Of a stretch of DNA of 64,000 nucleotides, positions 44,865 to 52,466 are shown piece after piece. Each line of letters starts with the position of its first letter. Position 1 is the first letter of the stretch. The stretch covers positions 186,001 to 250,000 of the forward strand of contig CAJUPB010000001.1 in the NCBI GenBank assembly GCA_910588155.1. The letters are read 5' to 3'. Origin of the DNA: an uncultured Christensenellaceae bacterium (GTDB lineage Bacteria > Bacillota > Clostridia > Christensenellales > Pumilibacteraceae). Under the pieces are notes generated by a model, which saw nothing but the letters and a program-made list of their open reading frames with translations, was not told the DNA's origin and made no database searches. The position numbers and the translations under genes were made by a program.

Positions 44865-46043
44865 TTACCATTTCGATATAAAATCGTCCACTATGTCCAT
44901 ATAGCCCTTTTTCTCCACTCCTTCGAGCGCAACTATTTTTACCTCGCCGATTGCCTCCCCGCCTCTTGCAATCACGGCTTTTCCTATTTCGTCGTTTGCA
45001 TTTACGGGAGCGGAAACATTATTTATCTCGTAAGTTATCTCATAGTCAGAATCATCGCCTTTTCTCGAAAAGAGTTTAAAAGAATCGGCATAGACTCCCT
45101 CTACCGTATCGCTCTTTCCTCCCTCGACTTTTACGGCTTCCGAAAACTTGTCTCCTCCTTTGATAATCTCCTTCGTTTCATAATTGGCAAATCCGTAGTT
45201 AAACAATTTGCTGACTTCGGCATTGCGTTTTTTGCTGTCCGCACCGCCGATTACAATGCTTATGAGACGCGTATCGTCCCTCTTTGCCGTAGCTGCCAAA
45301 CAGGACATAGCTTCATTGGTGAATCCCGTTTTTCCGCCGTCACAACCCTTATATGCCCTTATAAGCTTGTTTGTGTTCGTGAGTCGGGTAACTCTGCCGC
45401 TCGGATGTGTCAAATCATACATCCAAACACCGGAGTATTCGAAGAACTTTTGATGAGAAAAAAGCTCTCTCGACATAACGGCAACGTCTGCCGCACAGCT
45501 GTATTGCCCGTCTGCCGGAAGTCCCGTGCAATTCACAAAACACGTATTTTCCATTTTCAATTCCGCCGCGCGCTTGTTCATCTCCGCCACGAACGATTCC
45601 ACGCTTCCGCTTATTTTTTCGGCTATCGCCACGCAAGAGTCGTTTGCCGACGCCACGACGATACTCTGCAACAAGTCGTTCACTTTATACGAACTGCCCG
45701 CATCCAAGAACGCTTGCGAGCCGCCCATACTGCCCGCATTCTCGCTTATGACCACATCGGATTCATAATCGAGCAGTCCCGAATCGGCGTGTTCGAACGC
45801 CAAAAGCAGCGTCATTATTTTAACCATACTTGCTATCGGTTGACGATTTAATTGATTGTATTCGTATATGACGCTTCCCGTATCGTAATCAAGCAACATA
45901 GCCGCACGCGCATTGGATACGCTTATTTCATCCGTGCCTTTGGCATCAATCTCCAACGCTTTTGCCGCAGTCACGGGAGCAATTGCCGCCACCGCAATCA
46001 CGACGAGCGCCAACGAACATATTTTCAGCAATATTTTTTTCAT
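44865..46043 (-). CDS. D-alanyl-D-alanine carboxypeptidase (DacA/DacF family)
   Basis: This is a low-molecular-weight penicillin-binding protein. A signal peptide (residues 1-29) precedes S72-M-V-K75, SAND near 134 and KTG near 238. The 392-residue length and C-terminal beta domain fit the class. The ATG at 46043 is six bases after GAGGGG. Its place right after spoIVB and a SpoIIM-like gene suggests a role in spore cortex or engulfment-linked wall trimming, but this is inference. Confidence 0.93.
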   Translation of the reverse strand: MKKILLKICSLALVVIAVAAIAPVTAAKALEIDAKGTDEISVSNARAAMLLDYDTGSVIYEYNQLNRQPIASMVKIMTLLLAFEHADSGLLDYESDVVISENAGSMGGSQAFLDAGSSYKVNDLLQSIVVASANDSCVAIAEKISGSVESFVAEMNKRAAELKMENTCFVNCTGLPADGQYSCAADVAVMSRELFSHQKFFEYSGVWMYDLTHPSGRVTRLTNTNKLIRAYKGCDGGKTGFTNEAMSCLAATAKRDDTRLISIVIGGADSKKRNAEVSKLFNYGFANYETKEIIKGGDKFSEAVKVEGGKSDTVEGVYADSFKLFSRKGDDSDYEITYEINNVSAPVNANDEIGKAVIARGGEAIGEVKIVALEGVEKKGYMDIVDDFISKW

Positions 46044-46109
46044 TTTATACCCCTCTATAAACATATTTCCGTGTTAATAATATGTTCTTGTCGAGGGCTT
46101 ATTATGTAA

Positions 46110-46724
46110 TCAGATTATAAGTCCCGCCGTAAAAATTCCGCCGAATATTCCCAAGTACAGAACCGACAGCACCGTTACCGCCGCAAAAATCAAATACGGC
46201 GGTAAATTTTCGATAACCGTATGCATACAAAAACAGCCGTTGCGACGCATCTGCAAACCGCAATTCAGAGACAAAGATACAGCGCACCCCAAAGAAAACG
46301 ACATAACAAGTGATGACGGTATATAGACTATTATAACGTACGGCAAGGACGCCAATTTGAAATATGCGATATACAAAGCCGCAGAATATCCAGTCATATA
46401 AGATACATAAAAGAAAATCAATACTCCAATCAGACTGGTATAAAAGTTAAAACCGAAGACACAGAGCAAAGCTAAACATATAAGGTAACAAATAAGATTC
46501 AGAAAAATAAAGCCGACGATATTTCTGTTTTGAGCGTCGACAATCATAGTATATATCGACCTATTGGAAAGAACGTCCGCCGCGTCGCAAGAACAACCCG
46601 CTTTTACGCCGAAAGCACAAGCAATGACGAAAATCACCGCAAAAATTATCAAGCGGATTTTATGAACTTTCAAAAACTCCGCGCAACAATAATAGATATT
46701 CCACAGTCTGTCGACAACTTTCAT
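46110..46724 (-). CDS. Five-helix membrane protein, possibly SpoIIM-like
   Basis: The 204-residue protein has five predicted membrane helices spread through its length (about residues 24-42, 69-93, 98-120, 122-146, 175-198), as in SpoIIM, the engulfment protein that recruits the SpoIID/SpoIIP wall hydrolases. No single decisive motif was seen, so the call rests on topology and the place next to spoIVB. It has several cysteines. No SD precedes the ATG at 46724; a TTG at 46766 lies in the T-run of the upstream terminator and is unlikely. Confidence 0.45.
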   Translation of the reverse strand: MKVVDRLWNIYYCCAEFLKVHKIRLIIFAVIFVIACAFGVKAGCSCDAADVLSNRSIYTMIVDAQNRNIVGFIFLNLICYLICLALLCVFGFNFYTSLIGVLIFFYVSYMTGYSAALYIAYFKLASLPYVIIVYIPSSLVMSFSLGCAVSLSLNCGLQMRRNGCFCMHTVIENLPPYLIFAAVTVLSVLYLGIFGGIFTAGLII

Positions 46725-46764
46725 ATAACAATATATGAAAAAGTTTGTCGATTTATCACGAAAC

Positions 46765-46787
46765 AAAAAAGACGGCGCAAGCCGTCT
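46765..46787 (-). terminator. Terminator after spoIVB
   Basis: On the minus strand AGACGGC/GCCGTCT forms a 7-bp stem with a 4-base loop, followed by TTTTTT. Confidence 0.88.
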
Positions 46788-46793
46788 CGAAAA

Positions 46794-47972
46794 TCAATAC
46801 ATCCAATCCAGATATAACCCGTAACCTTTCGTAGGGTCGTTTACGAATACGTGAGTCAAAGCACCGATTATCATATCGTTTTGGATTATCGGGCTTCCGC
46901 TCATTCCCCTGACAATGCCGCCGCTTAAATCCAAAAGTCTTTTATCGGTTACGCGTATTACCATACTCCTGTCCGCACGTTCCGACTGCGGCATTGCACG
47001 TATTATTTCCACATCGTAAAAATCGGCTGTACCGCCTACGGTAGTATATATCTTCGCCTTGCCGTTCCTGACGTTTATGCGACTGCCTATGTGATAATAC
47101 TTTTCGGGAATATCCGCATTCGAATTGAAATTCCCGTATACTCCGTAGTCCGTATTTTTATAAATCTCCCCTATGGGAGTGTCCGTGTTTTTCAAAACAC
47201 CTTTAAGCTCTCCGGGAACACCTTTCGAACCCTTGTTTACTCCCGCTATATCGCAATTATACGCTTTACCGCCGCTGACCGGCAACACACAGTCGTTTAC
47301 GGCTATGCCGTGTCCGAGAGAGGCAAACGTATTGTCGCTTTTTATAAAACTCGTGGTTCCTACTCCCGATACGGTATCCCTCACCCACAAACCGAGTCTG
47401 TACTTGCCGCTCAACTCATCTATGAGAGGAGATATGTTTGTCTGCGTTATTTTGCCGTTACGATTTAAAGTGACCTTTATTTTTTCGCCACCCTCATAGT
47501 TTTCCATAAAGGCGATTATATCTTTTGCGGAAGTTATCTTCGTTGCATCGAGATTTAAAATCAAATCCCCCGACCGAATTCCTCCGCTTATGCACACTTT
47601 TCCCGCCGCCGTTTCGACGTAGCCTATTTCATCGACGAGAACTCCGTCCAAATTCATCACAAGCCCAATCGGAAAACCCCCGAGACGGACCTGTTTATCT
47701 TTTGCACAAAGTACGTCGACGGTTTTAAGCGGCAGCAAGCCGAACAGTTTGAACGACAGCTTGCCGCCCCGAACTTCTCCGTCCCCGCCACCCAAATCGA
47801 GTTGACAATCCACGGCACCGAATGTGCTTTTATCCACGGAATACGAGGTCACCGTTATACCGTCGGGAATGGACAAAATATATCCCACCGAAGGAACAAA
47901 AGACAGCGTCAAATACAACAAAAGCGCAATTGCCGACAGCAATAAAAATCTTCCTGTTCTACGTTTTTCCAT
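46794..47972 (-). CDS. spoIVB: SpoIVB serine peptidase
   Basis: SpoIVB is secreted from the forespore and cleaves SpoIVFA, which frees SpoIVFB to activate sigma-K. The 392-residue protein has an N-terminal anchor (about 8-32), a PDZ domain with GFPIGLVMNLDGVLV and ISGGIRSGDLIL, a histidine motif FASLGHGIAV, and the catalytic-serine motif GMSGSPII at about 356-363, ending THVFVNDPTKGYG. All key parts are present. No good SD precedes the ATG. In Bacillus spo0A follows spoIVB; here a Spo0A-domain gene precedes it instead. Confidence 0.95.
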   Translation of the reverse strand: MEKRRTGRFLLLSAIALLLYLTLSFVPSVGYILSIPDGITVTSYSVDKSTFGAVDCQLDLGGGDGEVRGGKLSFKLFGLLPLKTVDVLCAKDKQVRLGGFPIGLVMNLDGVLVDEIGYVETAAGKVCISGGIRSGDLILNLDATKITSAKDIIAFMENYEGGEKIKVTLNRNGKITQTNISPLIDELSGKYRLGLWVRDTVSGVGTTSFIKSDNTFASLGHGIAVNDCVLPVSGGKAYNCDIAGVNKGSKGVPGELKGVLKNTDTPIGEIYKNTDYGVYGNFNSNADIPEKYYHIGSRINVRNGKAKIYTTVGGTADFYDVEIIRAMPQSERADRSMVIRVTDKRLLDLSGGIVRGMSGSPIIQNDMIIGALTHVFVNDPTKGYGLYLDWMY

Positions 47973-48042
47973 ACTAATATTTAGCAGTACGGAAGCGATA
48001 AATATACATAAAGATTAAAAGCGACGAAAATTGCGCAAGTAA

Positions 48043-48453
48043 TTAAAAAGCAAAATTTTTATCAAACAGCACTGCCGCCATATATTCCGTAAACAACGCC
48101 AAAATCTGCCCTACGGTCGGCGGAGTGTAAGTTACTCTCAATCCGAAATATCCATACAAGTTTGCAAAACCTTCGTCGTGATAATACGATTTACTTACCA
48201 ACGTACGCGCATTTCTCTCCAACGACTCGCCTTTCGTACCAAACTTTTCCGCCACCGTATCATACATTTTCATCAGCTTGTCCACTTTTTGCTCTTTCAA
48301 GGCAAGCAGAACAAGTTCTCGCATACAGGGAAAGCCTTTTAAAGAAGGCACAAATCCCATTTTAATCATCTCGGCAGAAACAAGACGAGTCAGCTCACCA
48401 TCTGTCAAAATACGTCCGTCAAAAGTAGTACCGTTACCATTTTGTTTTTCCAT
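48043..48453 (-). CDS. Stand-alone Spo0A-type DNA-binding domain protein (no receiver)
   Basis: The whole 136-residue protein matches the C-terminal effector domain of Spo0A and nothing else. After about 25 variable residues come MGFVPSLKGFPCMREL (Spo0A: IGVPAHIKGYLYLREA), YDTVAEKFGTKGESLERNAR (Spo0A: YPDIAKKFNTTASRVERAIR, the helix-turn-helix) and NLYGYFGLR (Spo0A: SLFGYTVS). No phosphoacceptor domain precedes it: the ATG at 48453 follows AAGGGAGTG and a sigma-A-like promoter. It could bind 0A boxes constitutively, compete with a true Spo0A or bind other sites. spoIVB follows 70 bases downstream. Confidence 0.75.
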   Translation of the reverse strand: MEKQNGNGTTFDGRILTDGELTRLVSAEMIKMGFVPSLKGFPCMRELVLLALKEQKVDKLMKMYDTVAEKFGTKGESLERNARTLVSKSYYHDEGFANLYGYFGLRVTYTPPTVGQILALFTEYMAAVLFDKNFAF

Positions 48454-48513
48454 AAAAACACTCCCTTAAAAGATTTTTTATCAAAAATTCGGTCAGACCC
48501 AAATGACACAACG

Positions 48514-48542
48514 ATTATATCACCATTTTTATACAAAGGCAA
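48514..48542 (-). promoter_or_regulatory. Promoter of the Spo0A-domain gene
   Basis: On the minus strand TTGCCT (48537-48542) and a perfect TATAAT (48514-48519) are separated by 17 bases. A small inverted repeat, GCATT-TT-AATGC (48543-48554), touches the upstream edge of the -35 and could be an operator. Confidence 0.72.
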
Positions 48543-48599
48543 GCATTTTAATGCAATATTTTAGTTTAATTTAACAATATTTGTAGATTTAATTCCAAA

Positions 48600-48611
48600 T
48601 TTGTCGAAAAA
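48600..48611 (+). promoter_or_regulatory. 0A-box-like site
   Basis: TTTGTCGAAAAA on the plus strand matches the Spo0A-binding consensus core TGTCGAA with its A/T flanks. It lies about 58 bases upstream of the -35 of the Spo0A-domain gene, in the T-rich end of the preceding hairpin. Confidence 0.5.
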
Positions 48612-48616
48612 TACAA

Positions 48617-48646
48617 CACCGCAAAGCCATATCAACTTTTGCGGTG
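48617..48646 (-). terminator. Terminator after spoVM
   Basis: CACCGCAAA pairs with TTTGCGGTG around a 12-base loop. On the minus strand TTGTATTTTT follows. It ends the pcrA-to-spoVM run. The rest of the 48454-48791 gap holds spoVM, a promoter and a 0A-like box. Confidence 0.78.
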
Positions 48647-48684
48647 CTTTAAATAAAATATTTTTCAAATAAGTACAAATAAAA

Positions 48685-48768
48685 TTAAACTTTTTTTGAT
48701 TTTTTAACAAAAAAGAATCTCAATATGCCTCTCAAAAAAGCAGGCGCTTTGACACATATAATTTTCAA
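48685..48768 (-). CDS. spoVM: SpoVM-like amphipathic coat-localising peptide
   Basis: A 27-codon gene encodes MKIICVKAPAFLRGILRF followed by FFVKKSKKV. Bacillus SpoVM (26 residues, MKFYTIKLPKFLGGIVRA...) shares MK, then K7, P9, F11-L12, G14-I15 and R17 at identical positions. SpoVM binds the convex forespore membrane and anchors SpoIVA, the coat basement layer. The TTG start has GGAGG nine bases upstream. Position directly after thiN is the same as in Bacillus (rpe-thiN-spoVM). The tail is more basic than that of Bacillus. Confidence 0.85.
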   Translation of the reverse strand: MKIICVKAPAFLRGILRFFFVKKSKKV

Positions 48769-48791
48769 AACAATAGCCCTCCATAAAAAAA

Positions 48792-49418
48792 TCAATTCTC
48801 GACGAACAAAAGTGCCGTCCCGTCCTTCAAGACGTATTCGACAGTCCCTCCCGTTGCGACATTGGAGGTCGTAAAAACGGCGGTTTTATCCACCCAAACA
48901 TCGCGAGCGTCGAACATCAGTCCTTTTGTATATAATATATGCGCCCTGTCGGAGTATGGTACCAAAGATACCGTCTTGCCGCTCTCGACAGTTTTTATAA
49001 AAGGTTTTTCACAAGTAACATAATATACGTCAAACTTTTCGCCCGATATAGCCGCCCCGCAATTCATTTTATCCGCAAGAGCCAAAAGAGAATAATTCAC
49101 CATCACGTGGTCGGGACGGTCCCCGAAAGCACCGTAAATTTCTATGTCTTTATATCCGAGTTCGACAGCTCTGCGCAAAGCAAGCTGCGAATCCGTGTAA
49201 TCTTTTTTTACGGGATATTTTTCGAAATCGATATCTGCGGGTAAATCCGACTGCAAAGAATCGAAATCGCCTATAACCAAGTCGGGACGGCAAAATCCGC
49301 GCAGATAATTATAGGCGCCGTCCGCACAGATTACAAAAGAGGCGGAAAAATCGATATTTCTCAGCGTCATAACATCGGGCGCATTCCCGTTTAAAAAAAT
49401 CAACGCCTTATTTTTCAT
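48792..49418 (-). CDS. thiN: Thiamine pyrophosphokinase
   Basis: ThiN makes thiamine pyrophosphate from thiamine and ATP. Active-site stretches are visible: ICADGAYNYL, VIGDFDSL, KKDYTDSQLAL and GAFGDRPDHVMVN. Length is 208. The ATG at 49418 overlaps the rpe stop in ATGA. The C-terminal beta domain holds the thiamine-binding region. No TPP riboswitch lies nearby. Confidence 0.95.
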   Translation of the reverse strand: MKNKALIFLNGNAPDVMTLRNIDFSASFVICADGAYNYLRGFCRPDLVIGDFDSLQSDLPADIDFEKYPVKKDYTDSQLALRRAVELGYKDIEIYGAFGDRPDHVMVNYSLLALADKMNCGAAISGEKFDVYYVTCEKPFIKTVESGKTVSLVPYSDRAHILYTKGLMFDARDVWVDKTAVFTTSNVATGGTVEYVLKDGTALLFVEN

Positions 49419-50080
49419 AAATTTCTCAAATTCTCGATTGCGGCTTTTACATCGTCGGAACCGAATACCGCATTTCCCGCAACGATTATATCGGCCCCGC
49501 ACTTTTTAATATCGGAAACATTGGAGAAAACGACTCCGCCGTCAATCTCTATCAATGTTTTCGAATCGGTTCTTGCTATTATTTCTTTGACATTTTTTAT
49601 TTTCTCGTACGAAGATTCGATAAACTTTTGTCCCCCAAACCCCGGATATACACTCATTATCAGTATTATGTCACACATAGGAATATACTTTTCTACTTCG
49701 CAAACAGGCGTGTCGGGGCTTATAGCCAGTCCGCACATCACATTCGCACTTCGAATTGCCGACAGCAGTTCCTCCGGTCTGCCCTGCGCTTCGTAATGAA
49801 AAGTTATACTGTCCGCACCCGCTTTTATAAAATCGTTCACATATTTTTCGGGGTCGGAAATCATAAGATGTACGTCAAAATGCAAATCCGACATCTTTCG
49901 CAAGTCCTTTACGAACTTTGCACCGAAAGTCAAATTGGGAACAAAGTGTCCGTCCATAACGTCGCAATGCACAATATCCGCACCGCCCTCTTTCAACCGC
50001 GCTACCTCTTTTCCTATACAAGCGAAATCGGCGCTCAAAATCGACGGCGCTATCATAACTTTTTTGCTTTTGAATTTCAT
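49415..50080 (-). CDS. rpe: Ribulose-phosphate 3-epimerase
   Basis: Rpe interconverts ribulose- and xylulose-5-phosphate in the pentose phosphate pathway. The TIM barrel shows IAPSILSADFA, the metal-binding HCDVMDGHFVPN, DVHLMI, VYPGFGGQKF and EIDGGV. The ATG at 50080, after GAGAGGA, is preferred over an open upstream extension. Length is 221. rlmN ends just upstream, where Bacillus would have prpC, prkC and rsgA in between. Confidence 0.97.
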   Translation of the reverse strand: MKFKSKKVMIAPSILSADFACIGKEVARLKEGGADIVHCDVMDGHFVPNLTFGAKFVKDLRKMSDLHFDVHLMISDPEKYVNDFIKAGADSITFHYEAQGRPEELLSAIRSANVMCGLAISPDTPVCEVEKYIPMCDIILIMSVYPGFGGQKFIESSYEKIKNVKEIIARTDSKTLIEIDGGVVFSNVSDIKKCGADIIVAGNAVFGSDDVKAAIENLRNL

Positions 50081-50106
50081 AACAGATTCCTCTCTTTGTT
50101 TTCCTC

Positions 50107-51138
50107 TTATACCTTTATTCGGTTTCGTCTCAATTGTCCGCAAGCCCCTGCAATATCGCTCCCCATAGAGCGACGAACAGTCGCCGAAACTCCCAGCTCA
50201 CGCAATTTCATACAAAACCGTTCACCCTCCTGTTTGGTACAGCCCGCAATATTCTTACCGTCCACTTTATTCAACATAATAAGATTAACGTGTGCAGACA
50301 TTCCTTTTGTAATTTCCGCCAATCTTCTCACATCGGCAAAATTCATATTCACACCTTTGACCATAGAATATTCGAAAACAACCCTTCTTCCCGTCTTTTT
50401 AAAATAATAACGAGCAGCGGACACAACGTCGGTCACGGAATATTTGTTTGCTATCGGCATCAGTTTGCGCCGATATTCGTCGAGAGTCGCGTGCAAAGAA
50501 ACCGACAGAGTGACCCCCAATTGCAAATCGGCAAGTTCGCGCATTTTATCGACAATACCGCAAGTAGACAAAGAAACAGACCTTTGCCCGATATTGATAC
50601 CGTAAGGCGCCGACACGGTTTCTATAAACTTGACCGTATTGTCATAGTTATCGAGCGGTTCGCCGCTACCCATAAGCACAATGTTCGTTATCTTTCTGTC
50701 AGAAAGATTGCCGCCAAAGAATTTATTTACCGAAACAACCTGCCCGAGAATTTCGCCAGCGGTCAAATTCCGCACCAGCCCGCCTATTCCGGAAGCACAA
50801 AATTCGCACCCCATACGACACCCCACTTGCGTGGAAACACACAAAGAGTTGCCGTAATCGTGAGGCATAAAAACCCCCTCTATTATGTTCCCGTCGCAAA
50901 GTTCGTAAAGAAATTTCACGGAACCGTCTTTTGACTTTATCGATTCGGAAATTTTAATCGGCTGCGCAATATGGTCGCAACTCAACTTATCGCGCAGACT
51001 TTTAGGCAAATCGCTCATTTCGGAAAACCCGCAACCGCTCGCCAACCATTTATACAGCTGCAAAGCCCTGAATCGACGGCAATCGTACGAGGCAAGCAAC
51101 TCTTCCAATTCTTCGATATTCAAATCAAGTAAAATCAT
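50107..51138 (-). CDS. rlmN: 23S rRNA/tRNA adenine-C2 methyltransferase RlmN
   Basis: RlmN is a radical SAM enzyme that methylates C2 of A2503 in 23S rRNA and A37 in tRNAs. The cluster motif CRMGCEFC, MGSGEPLDNYDNT, the GVTLSVSLHA strand and the C-terminal cysteine of GSDIAGACGQLR, which forms the methyl relay, are intact. The ATG at 51138 follows GGAG. Length is 343. Confidence 0.97.
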   Translation of the reverse strand: MILLDLNIEELEELLASYDCRRFRALQLYKWLASGCGFSEMSDLPKSLRDKLSCDHIAQPIKISESIKSKDGSVKFLYELCDGNIIEGVFMPHDYGNSLCVSTQVGCRMGCEFCASGIGGLVRNLTAGEILGQVVSVNKFFGGNLSDRKITNIVLMGSGEPLDNYDNTVKFIETVSAPYGINIGQRSVSLSTCGIVDKMRELADLQLGVTLSVSLHATLDEYRRKLMPIANKYSVTDVVSAARYYFKKTGRRVVFEYSMVKGVNMNFADVRRLAEITKGMSAHVNLIMLNKVDGKNIAGCTKQEGERFCMKLRELGVSATVRRSMGSDIAGACGQLRRNRIKV

Positions 51139-51155
51139 AACCGCTCCGTACCTCA

Positions 51156-52466
51156 TTAAACACGCTTCATTACCGCAACGAAAAACCCGTCGGTATTGTG
51201 GGTATGCGGAAACAATTTCAAACAGCCGTTCAACCCCAAATCCGCACTTACCTTACACAAATCATCCGCAAACCGCGAGCTGTCTTCAAGCACAAAATCG
51301 GCATTGTGTTCGAGAAAACTTTTGACGACGTCTTCGTTTTCTTCCCGCAGAACCGAACAAGTCGAATAGCACAACCGTCCGCCCGACCGAACATACGAAC
51401 TTGCCCGATGCAATATTTTCGATTGCAGTTTTGACAATTCCAAAACTTTTTCACCGCTTTTCTTCAATAAAATATCGGGCTTGCTTCGCAAGTCGCCCGT
51501 TCCGCTGCAAGGAACATCGCAAATAACGCAATCAAAATAATCCAGCCATTCTTTGCACTCCACACAAGCGTCGTTCAACTTCGTGTTCACATTGACTTTC
51601 ATACGTTCCGCATACGAGCGAATCAATTCCAATCTGTGCGGATGTATGTCGCACGCACAAATACCGCACCCGACGGTTTCGGCAATATAGACGGATTTTC
51701 CGCCCGGCGCCGCACACAAGTCCAAAACTTTCGAATCGGAAGTCAGTCCGTCACAATAGCACCTCGCCGCAATTATCGACGCCAAAGACTGCACGGCAAA
51801 GTCACCTTGACGCAAACCGCGCTGTTTTTGCAAGAAATTCAATGTCTTATGCGTAACATAATACCCAAATCGAGTTTTGCTCTGCGGCAAATTTTGCAAC
51901 TCGGATATATTTTTTTCAAATTCGGCAATATCAACGCCTTTTCTCAACCTAATATGCGTACGGAACTCTTCCGTCTTCATCATATTTTCGGTAAAATCCG
52001 CCCCGTATTGCGAAATTAACTTTTCGGCAAGCCATTCGGGCAATCCGTAATTCGTCGAAATATAATCGACATCGGACGTTTCTCCTTTTACGGGAAATTT
52101 TATGTCTTTCGCTTTTCTCAAAACGGCATTCACAAAATCGGATACGCCGCCCTTCCCCAAAGCTTTTGCCAACTTGACACACTCGTCCACCGCCGCATAA
52201 TCGGGTACGCTCATAAACCTCGACATATAAATGCCCATTTTCAGAATTACCGAAACAGACAATTTGGGGCGTTTGTCAACCAACCGACCGATTATATACG
52301 CAAGCGTTACGTCCTTTTCGAGAACGCCGTAAAAAAGCCTTGTCACAAATTCAAACCCGTTTCTGTCTTCTTTCAAAGCGTCGGAAAGCGCGCGAGAAGA
52401 ATACGCTCCGTCTCGATATACGGACATAAGCGCATTGTAACATATTCTCTCGCGCGTTTTTTTCAT
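51156..52466 (-). CDS. rsmB: 16S rRNA cytosine-967 C5-methyltransferase RsmB
   Basis: RsmB methylates 16S rRNA. An N-terminal NusB-like domain (residues 1-140) precedes the SAM-dependent core with LDLCAAPGGKS, CDVPCSGTGDLRSKPD (catalytic Cys of the PC motif) and CYSTCSVLREEN (the second Cys). Length is 436. It overlaps the fmt stop in ATGA and ends just before rlmN, which is the normal order. Confidence 0.97.
   Translation of the reverse strand: MKKTRERICYNALMSVYRDGAYSSRALSDALKEDRNGFEFVTRLFYGVLEKDVTLAYIIGRLVDKRPKLSVSVILKMGIYMSRFMSVPDYAAVDECVKLAKALGKGGVSDFVNAVLRKAKDIKFPVKGETSDVDYISTNYGLPEWLAEKLISQYGADFTENMMKTEEFRTHIRLRKGVDIAEFEKNISELQNLPQSKTRFGYYVTHKTLNFLQKQRGLRQGDFAVQSLASIIAARCYCDGLTSDSKVLDLCAAPGGKSVYIAETVGCGICACDIHPHRLELIRSYAERMKVNVNTKLNDACVECKEWLDYFDCVICDVPCSGTGDLRSKPDILLKKSGEKVLELSKLQSKILHRASSYVRSGGRLCYSTCSVLREENEDVVKSFLEHNADFVLEDSSRFADDLCKVSADLGLNGCLKLFPHTHNTDGFFVAVMKRV

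Noticed and set aside
46730..46758. Sigma-E-like promoter before the SpoIIM-like gene
   Set aside because: GATAAA-14-CATATATT fits the sigma-E pattern on the minus strand, but the -10 ends five bases before the ATG, so transcription would begin at or after the start codon. It is A/T-rich sequence and may be chance.
46725..46766. Longer N-terminus for the SpoIIM-like protein from a TTG at 46766
   Set aside because: That TTG is part of the T-run of the spoIVB terminator and has no SD; the ATG at 46724 is preferred.
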